Shown here one piece after another: positions 5,241 to 8,982 of a stretch of DNA of 8,982 nt (the first letter of the stretch is position 1; each line of letters begins with the position of its first letter). This DNA comes from Rhodoferax sp. Lineage in GTDB: Bacteria; Pseudomonadota; Gammaproteobacteria; Burkholderiales; Burkholderiaceae_C. The stretch is from contig JALNWC010000078.1 in assembly GCA_023231075.1 (NCBI GenBank), forward strand, positions 1 through 8,982, given 5' to 3'. A program made the position numbers and the translations under genes. The notes below the pieces were generated by a model. It did no database searches. It was not told the DNA's origin and saw nothing but the letters and a program-made list of their open reading frames with translations.

Positions 5241-6662
5241 GCGGCGCAGGCTGGCCATGAAAAATGTGATGTTTTGTTGATGCTGCTCGCAAGCACCTTC
5301 AAAGCCGCCAGAAATCCCTTGGCCACACTGATCGGCAAGGCCCTGAAGGCCGGAGACCTCGCCGACAAGCCCGGCAGCCTGCTCGACATCTACCGCCCCG
5401 CCGACCTGGGTTGCGCACGGCTGGTGCTGGTGCGGGTGGGCGATGGCAAGTGCGCAAACGTCCGCAAAGGCGTGTCGGCGGCCATGACCCTGATCAAGGC
5501 GGCCAAACCCAAACAAGTCGCCCTGTGCTTTGACCAGGCCCCCGACAGCGCGTCGCTCCACGTGGCCTTGACCACCGTGGCCGAGGCCAGTTATGTCTAT
5601 GCCAGCACCCTGAGCAAAGCCGAAGCGCGCACGATTGCCCTGGTCAAGGTCGGCGTCCCCGACAGCACCAAATTGGCGACCCCCTTTGCGCAAAGCGTGG
5701 CCGCCGTGCGGGGCATTGAACTGGCCAAGGAATGGGCCAATCGCCCGGCCAACCACGCCACCCCGAGTCACCTGGCACGCGCCGCCCAGGCCCTGACCAA
5801 ATCGCCACGCATCAAGTGCGAGGTGATGGGCCGCAAGGAGGTCGAAAAACTGGGCATGGGCGCTTTTCTGGCCGTGGCACAAGGTTCTGCCGAACCGCTG
5901 AAATTCATCGAATTGCATTACAAGGGCGCGCCCAAGTCAACGCCGCCGGTGGTGCTGGTGGGCAAAGGCATCACCTTCGACAGCGGCGGCATTTCCATCA
6001 AGCCCGCCGCCGAGATGGATGAAATGAAGTACGACATGTGCGGTGCCGCCAGCGTGCTGGGTGTCTTCAAGGCGCTGGCCGAACTGCAGCCCGAGATCAA
6101 CGTCGTCGGCCTGATACCGGCTTGCGAAAACCTGCCCGGCAGCCGCGCGGTCAAACCGGGGGACGTGGTGACCAGCCTGAGCGGGCAGACCATCGAGATT
6201 CTCAACACCGATGCCGAAGGCCGGCTGGTGCTATGTGATGCCCTGACCTACGCCGAGCGTTTCAAACCACAGGCCGTGCTCGACATTGCCACGCTCACCG
6301 GCGCCTGCGTGATTGCGCTGGGCGGCGTGCGCAGCGGCTTTTTCTCAGGCGACGCCGCCTTGTCGGCCGCCGTGGCACAGGCCAGCGAGTCGTCGCAAGA
6401 CCTGTGCTGGCCCATGCCACTCGATGACGACTACGCCGAGGGCCTGAAAACCAGCTTTGCCGACGTGGCCAACGTCGCGGGGCGCCCCGGCGGCGCCATC
6501 ACCGCGGCCAAGTTTTTACAACGCTTCACCAGCAAGTACCCCTGGGGACACCTGGACATCGCCGGCTCGGCCTGGAAAAGCGGCACCGCCAAAGGCGCCA
6601 CGGGCCGCCCGGTAGGCTTGCTGCTGCACTATGTGCTGTCCCTGCAGACGCCTGCCGCCTGA
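5214..6662 (+). CDS. pepA: Leucyl aminopeptidase (M17, PepA)
   Basis: A 482-residue dinuclear-metal M17 aminopeptidase, a cytoplasmic hexamer in the family, which removes N-terminal residues from peptides. The C-terminal catalytic domain is complete: Lys251 and Asp256 in VGKGITFDSGG, Lys263, Asp274 in MKYDMCGAASV, and the signature NTDAEGRL (331-338) with Asp333, Glu335 and Arg337. The spacing of these residues (5, 18, 59, 2) equals that of E. coli PepA (270, 275, 293, 352, 354). Residues ~1-160 form the more variable N-terminal domain; in E. coli PepA this family also binds DNA (XerC/D recombination, carAB control), which cannot be judged here. It is slightly shorter than the ~503-residue E. 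coli protein. It is the first gene of a plus-strand operon; its TGA overlaps the holC ATG by one base. Confidence 0.96.
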   Translation: MNFELLNLDAAQAGHEKCDVLLMLLASTFKAARNPLATLIGKALKAGDLADKPGSLLDIYRPADLGCARLVLVRVGDGKCANVRKGVSAAMTLIKAAKPKQVALCFDQAPDSASLHVALTTVAEASYVYASTLSKAEARTIALVKVGVPDSTKLATPFAQSVAAVRGIELAKEWANRPANHATPSHLARAAQALTKSPRIKCEVMGRKEVEKLGMGAFLAVAQGSAEPLKFIELHYKGAPKSTPPVVLVGKGITFDSGGISIKPAAEMDEMKYDMCGAASVLGVFKALAELQPEINVVGLIPACENLPGSRAVKPGDVVTSLSGQTIEILNTDAEGRLVLCDALTYAERFKPQAVLDIATLTGACVIALGGVRSGFFSGDAALSAAVAQASESSQDLCWPMPLDDDYAEGLKTSFADVANVAGRPGGAITAAKFLQRFTSKYPWGHLDIAGSAWKSGTAKGATGRPVGLLLHYVLSLQTPAA

Positions 6663-7102
6663 TGGCCACAACCAAAGTCGAATTCCACACCCGGGCTGCT
6701 GACCGGCTGCTGTACGCCTGCCGTCTGCTGCGCAAGGCAGCGGCTAGTGGAGCCCGGGTGCTGGTGACCGCGGATGACGCCACCCTGCTACAGCTTGACC
6801 AACTGCTCTGGACTTTCTCAGGCACCGATTTTGTGCCCCATTGCTTGTCGGAGGCACCCACGCAAGTGCTTGAAAACACCCCCATTGTGCTCACCCCAAA
6901 CCCGCAAGCCCATGCCACACAGACCATCCTGCTGAACCTGGGGGCCGACCTGCCCACCGGATTTACGCAGTTCGGACGCATCATTGAAATCGTCAGCGAA
7001 GAAATGAACGACAAACAACAGGCACGTAGCCGCTGGAAGCGCTATGCCAGTGCCGGCTGCGCGTTGAGCAGCCATGACCTGCAAGCCACGGCGCAGCGAT
7101 GA
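6662..7102 (+). CDS. holC: DNA polymerase III chi subunit (HolC)
   Basis: A 146-residue protein, the same size as E. coli HolC (147). Chi links the clamp loader, via psi, to single-strand-binding protein at the replication fork. Family features seen are an N-terminal beta strand with VEFHT (6-10), helix RLLYACRLLRKAAASGARVLV (15-35), LDQLLWTFSGTDFVPH (45-60, with Trp50 and the FVPH motif), the strand TPIVLT, and the C-terminal helix SRWKRYASAG. The start codon overlaps the pepA stop (TGATG at 6660-6664) with no separate Shine-Dalgarno, so translation is probably coupled. pepA-holC is a widely conserved gene pair in proteobacteria, which supports the call beyond the modest sequence signature. 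Confidence 0.9.
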   Translation: MATTKVEFHTRAADRLLYACRLLRKAAASGARVLVTADDATLLQLDQLLWTFSGTDFVPHCLSEAPTQVLENTPIVLTPNPQAHATQTILLNLGADLPTGFTQFGRIIEIVSEEMNDKQQARSRWKRYASAGCALSSHDLQATAQR

Positions 7103-7431
7103 ACACAGCCGCACGCCAACCGCCCCGCTTCGTCCCCACCCTTACCGAGCGAGTGGACCCGCTGGAGCTTGATCGCCTCACAGCGCATCCCGATGCCGCC
7201 GTTGAAGCCCTGGTCAAGGAAGTCTGGCAACAAGTCCAGCCCCTGCTCGCACAGCGACTTCAGGAACATTCTGAACAATGGCTTCGCACAGCGTTGGCAC
7301 AACATTTGCGTGACGTCAATGCACAGCTGCAAAATGACGTTGAGTTGCTGGTGCACCAGGCTGTAATGAATGCACTAAAGACCCAAAACCGACCCGGCCC
7401 GACCGCTGCACCTGTCAATAGCAGAGTTTGA
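7099..7431 (+). CDS. Unrecognised small helical protein downstream of holC
   Basis: A 110-residue protein I cannot assign. Its ATG overlaps the holC stop by 4 nt (ATGA, 7099-7102), which strongly supports it being translated as part of the pepA-holC operon. Residues 1-25 are Pro/Arg-rich (RQPPRFVPTLTERVDP). Residues ~27-95 look like continuous amphipathic helix, with hydrophobic residues every 3-4 positions and many Gln/Glu/Arg (VKEVWQQVQPLLAQRLQEHSEQWL), suggesting a coiled coil or helical hairpin. The last ~15 residues are a disordered Pro/Ala tail. There is no signal peptide, membrane segment or cysteine. It may be a lineage-restricted partner of the replication or peptidase proteins, but nothing in the sequence proves that. 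Confidence 0.75.
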   Translation: MNTAARQPPRFVPTLTERVDPLELDRLTAHPDAAVEALVKEVWQQVQPLLAQRLQEHSEQWLRTALAQHLRDVNAQLQNDVELLVHQAVMNALKTQNRPGPTAAPVNSRV

Positions 7432-7456
7432 CGCACTTTATTGGTGACTTTTCTAT
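7428..7456 (+). promoter_or_regulatory. Candidate sigma70 promoter for the binding-protein gene
   Basis: TTGACG (7428-7433) is followed after exactly 17 bp by TTCTAT (7451-7456), five of six and three of six matches to the -35 and -10 boxes. The -35 overlaps the stop codon of the preceding gene. Start of transcription would be near 7463, leaving a leader of about 70 nt that ends in a U-rich stretch. No terminator is visible between the preceding gene and this one, so read-through from pepA-holC is also possible. Confidence 0.35.
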
Positions 7457-7525
7457 GGCGTCTGACATCAAACTAGGCTATCGTGCACGGCTGGAATTTG
7501 TTTTTGCAATTTTCTTTTTAAAAAT

Positions 7526-7529
7526 GGAG
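7526..7529 (+). promoter_or_regulatory. Ribosome binding site of the binding-protein gene
   Basis: GGAG lies 5 nt before the ATG at 7535 in an A/T-rich context. It is the clearest Shine-Dalgarno in the window, in contrast to the SD-less overlapping starts of lptG, holC and the 110-residue gene. It fits a strongly expressed transport protein and fixes the start codon. Confidence 0.7.
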
Positions 7530-7534
7530 TTTTT

Positions 7535-8719
7535 ATGCACATCAAAAGTACCTTGACCCTGATCGCTGCCGCCACATTGCTGGTGGCCTGTGGCAAAAAA
7601 GAAGAAGCCGCACCGGCCCCTGCTGCCCCTGCACCTGCGCCCGTGGCCAATGTTGTCAAGATCGGTCACGTGGGTCCAACCAGCGGCGCCATCGCCCACC
7701 TGGGCAAAGACAACGAAAACGCTGCACGCATGGCCATTGACGAACTCAATGCCAAGGGCGTCATGCTGGGTGGTCAAAAAGTGACATTCGAGCTGCTGGC
7801 TGAAGATGATGCTGCTGATCCGAAACAAGGTACGGCCGTCGCACAAAAACTGGCTGACGCCAAAGTGGCTGGTGTGGTGGGTCACCTGAACTCAGGCACC
7901 ACCATTCCGGCCTCCAAAATCTACAGCGATGCGGGCATTCCCCAAATTTCACCCTCATCGACCAACCCCAAGTACACCCGCCAAGGTTTCAAAACCGCCT
8001 TCCGCATGGTGGCTGACGACACCCAATTGGGTGGCACGCTGGGCAAATATGCAGTGAATACCCTCAAGGGCAAGGCCATCGCCGTGATTGACGACCGTAC
8101 CGCATATGGCCAGGGCGTTGCCGAAGAATTCGCCAAAGCGGTTGAAGCCGCTGGCGGCAAAGTGGTCGCCAAGGAATTCACCACCGACAAGGCAACCGAC
8201 TTCACCTCCATCCTGACCACCATCAAGGCCAAGAAGCCCGACGTGGTGTTCTTCGGCGGCATGGACGCGGTGGCCGGCCCCATGCTCAAGCAAATGAAAT
8301 CTTTGGCGATCAAATCCAAGTTCATGGGCGGTGACGGCATCTGCACCACCGAACTGGTCAAGCTGGGTGGTGACGCCATTGCGGACAACCAGGTTTACTG
8401 CGCTGAAGCCGGTGGCGTCGATGGCGAAGCCAAGGTCGGCATGGACGAATTCAAGGCCAAGTACCAGGCCAAGTTCAACACCGACGTCAAGCTCTATGCA
8501 CCTTACGTCTATGACGCGGTCAACGTGATGGTGGCTGCCATGGTCAAGGCTGACTCGGCTGATCCTGCCAAATACCTGCCCATGCTGGCGACCACGGCCG
8601 ACTTCAAAGGCGTTTCTGGTCCGATCACGTTTGATGAAAAAGGCGATATCAAAAACGGGGCCTTGACGCTGAAAACCATTCGCGCTGGCAAGCTGGAAAC
8701 CCTGGCTGTGCTGCGCTAA
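7535..8719 (+). CDS. Branched-chain amino acid-type ABC transporter substrate-binding lipoprotein
   Basis: A 394-residue binding protein of the LivJ/LivK family (Peripla_BP_6, type I fold) that captures a ligand for an ABC importer. Residues 1-18 are a lipoprotein signal peptide ending in lipobox LVAC with lipidated Cys19, followed by charged GKKEE and an Ala/Pro linker (~25-38). The folded domain runs from about 40 (VVKIGHVGPTSG) to the end. LNSGTT (118-123) corresponds to the loop that binds the amino acid alpha-carboxyl and amino groups; DDRTAYGQG (186-194) and VVFFGGMD are further family landmarks. Most Gram-negative LivK proteins are soluble, so the lipid anchor is notable. No permease or ATPase genes follow: a terminator and a tRNA do, so it must work with components encoded elsewhere. 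Leucine, isoleucine or valine is likely, but the family also binds amides, urea and aromatic acids. Confidence 0.9.
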   Translation: MHIKSTLTLIAAATLLVACGKKEEAAPAPAAPAPAPVANVVKIGHVGPTSGAIAHLGKDNENAARMAIDELNAKGVMLGGQKVTFELLAEDDAADPKQGTAVAQKLADAKVAGVVGHLNSGTTIPASKIYSDAGIPQISPSSTNPKYTRQGFKTAFRMVADDTQLGGTLGKYAVNTLKGKAIAVIDDRTAYGQGVAEEFAKAVEAAGGKVVAKEFTTDKATDFTSILTTIKAKKPDVVFFGGMDAVAGPMLKQMKSLAIKSKFMGGDGICTTELVKLGGDAIADNQVYCAEAGGVDGEAKVGMDEFKAKYQAKFNTDVKLYAPYVYDAVNVMVAAMVKADSADPAKYLPMLATTADFKGVSGPITFDEKGDIKNGALTLKTIRAGKLETLAVLR

Positions 8720-8763
8720 GCCACAAGTCAAACCGCGCTGACACCACAAACATGTCAGCCTGC

Positions 8764-8796
8764 AAGGGAAGCAAACCCGGGTTTGCTTCCCTTTTT
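8764..8796 (+). terminator. Strong intrinsic terminator after the binding-protein gene
   Basis: Two exactly complementary 15-nt arms (8764-8778 and 8779-8793) make a perfect 30-nt palindrome centred on CCCGGG, running directly into a T run (8792-8796). In RNA it gives a GC-rich stem of about 13 bp with a small loop and a U tail. It lies 44 bp after the stop codon and insulates the tRNA gene. Upstream on the opposite strand it is flanked by A-residues only briefly, so it works chiefly for the plus strand. Confidence 0.92.
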
Positions 8797-8874
8797 CATT
8801 GGTAGAGGCCATGCCAATGCACCCGCCTGCAAATTTCTATCGACACCGATCCCGAAACCAGCCCGCCAGGCAGG

Positions 8875-8880
8875 TAGAAT
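8875..8880 (+). promoter_or_regulatory. -10 box of the tRNA-Ser gene
   Basis: TAGAAT matches TATAAT at five of six positions and sits 10 nt before the mature tRNA, with a C-rich stretch (CCCCTGCTCT) between them. A GC-rich discriminator of this kind is typical of stable-RNA promoters under stringent control. No good -35 hexamer is seen at 16-18 bp spacing. Confidence 0.5.
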
Positions 8881-8890
8881 CCCCTGCTCT

Positions 8891-8980
8891 GGAGCGGTGG
8901 ATGAGTGGTTTAAGTCACACGCCTGGAAAGCGTGCGGGGAGTAAAATCCCCCGGGGGTTCGAATCCCCCCTGCTCCGCCA
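8891..8980 (+). tRNA. tRNA-Ser (anticodon GGA)
   Basis: A complete class II tRNA of 90 nt including an encoded CCA (8978-8980). The acceptor stem pairs GGAGCGG (8891-8897) with CTGCTCC (8970-8976), one G-U pair, followed by discriminator G8977. The anticodon stem CACGC (8918-8922) pairs with GCGTG (8930-8934) around CTGGAAA, giving anticodon GGA (8925-8927), which reads UCC and UCU. A long variable arm (about 8935-8952) with its own stem identifies it as a serine-type tRNA. The T arm is GGGGG-TTCGAAT-CCCCC (8953-8969). Confidence 0.97.
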
Positions 8981-8982
8981 GA

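Noticed and set aside
5190..5918. Longer LptF starting at the in-frame ATG at 5918
   Set aside because: The extension is antisense to pepA and Gly/Gln/His-rich; the LptF family N-terminus begins at 5189.
7955..8812. 285-residue minus-strand reading frame antisense to the binding-protein gene
   Set aside because: It begins beyond the intrinsic terminator and reads through it; the translation is Gly/His/Val-rich without motifs, while the plus strand encodes an intact binding protein.
8797..8819. Inverted repeat CATTGG / CCAATG just after the terminator
   Set aside because: Six-bp arms with an 11-nt loop and no T run; too weak to call a regulatory structure.
8891..8982. tRNA-Ser as an integration site for a genomic island
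   Set aside because: tRNA-Ser genes are frequent integration sites, but the window ends 2 nt after the tRNA, so no integrase or direct repeat can be seen.

Overview
The window looks like chromosomal DNA from a betaproteobacterium of the Burkholderiales, most likely a Comamonadaceae member of the Rhodoferax/Polaromonas kind. This is inferred from the GC-rich codon use, the divergent lptFG / pepA-holC arrangement and the protein character. No species can be fixed from the sequence alone.

Layout, left to right. Positions 1-110 are the 3' tail of an unrecognised plus-strand gene. Positions 111-270 hold a palindromic intergenic repeat between that gene and a convergent minus-strand aminotransferase (271-1416, YbdL-type methionine aminotransferase). 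The gap between the aminotransferase and the next gene upstream is filled almost completely by three tandem hairpin repeats of about 59 bp (1426-1595). Next on the minus strand come a CysB-type LysR regulator (1597-2550) and, overlapping its start, a single-domain CbiX/SirB-type chelatase (2547-2933). Further upstream, still on the minus strand, are lptG (2974-4080) and lptF (4077-5189), the permease pair of the LPS export ABC transporter.

From 5214 the direction flips to plus: pepA (leucyl aminopeptidase), holC (DNA polymerase III chi) and an unrecognised 110-residue protein are joined by 1-4 nt overlaps, as in one operon. After a 103-bp gap comes a branched-chain-amino-acid-type ABC binding protein made as a lipoprotein (7535-8719). 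It is closed by a very clear intrinsic terminator. The window ends with a complete tRNA-Ser(GGA).

Functionally there are three themes. One is sulfur metabolism: a siroheme-type chelatase, CysB and a methionine/keto-acid aminotransferase, all on one strand. The second is envelope biogenesis (LptF, LptG). The third is housekeeping peptidase and replication functions (PepA, HolC). I see no phage, IS, CRISPR, toxin or defence genes, and no new multi-gene system. The most unusual content is the hairpin-repeat array at 1426-1595: its third copy keeps the fold while changing the stem sequence, and the array runs to within 9 nt of the aminotransferase start codon.
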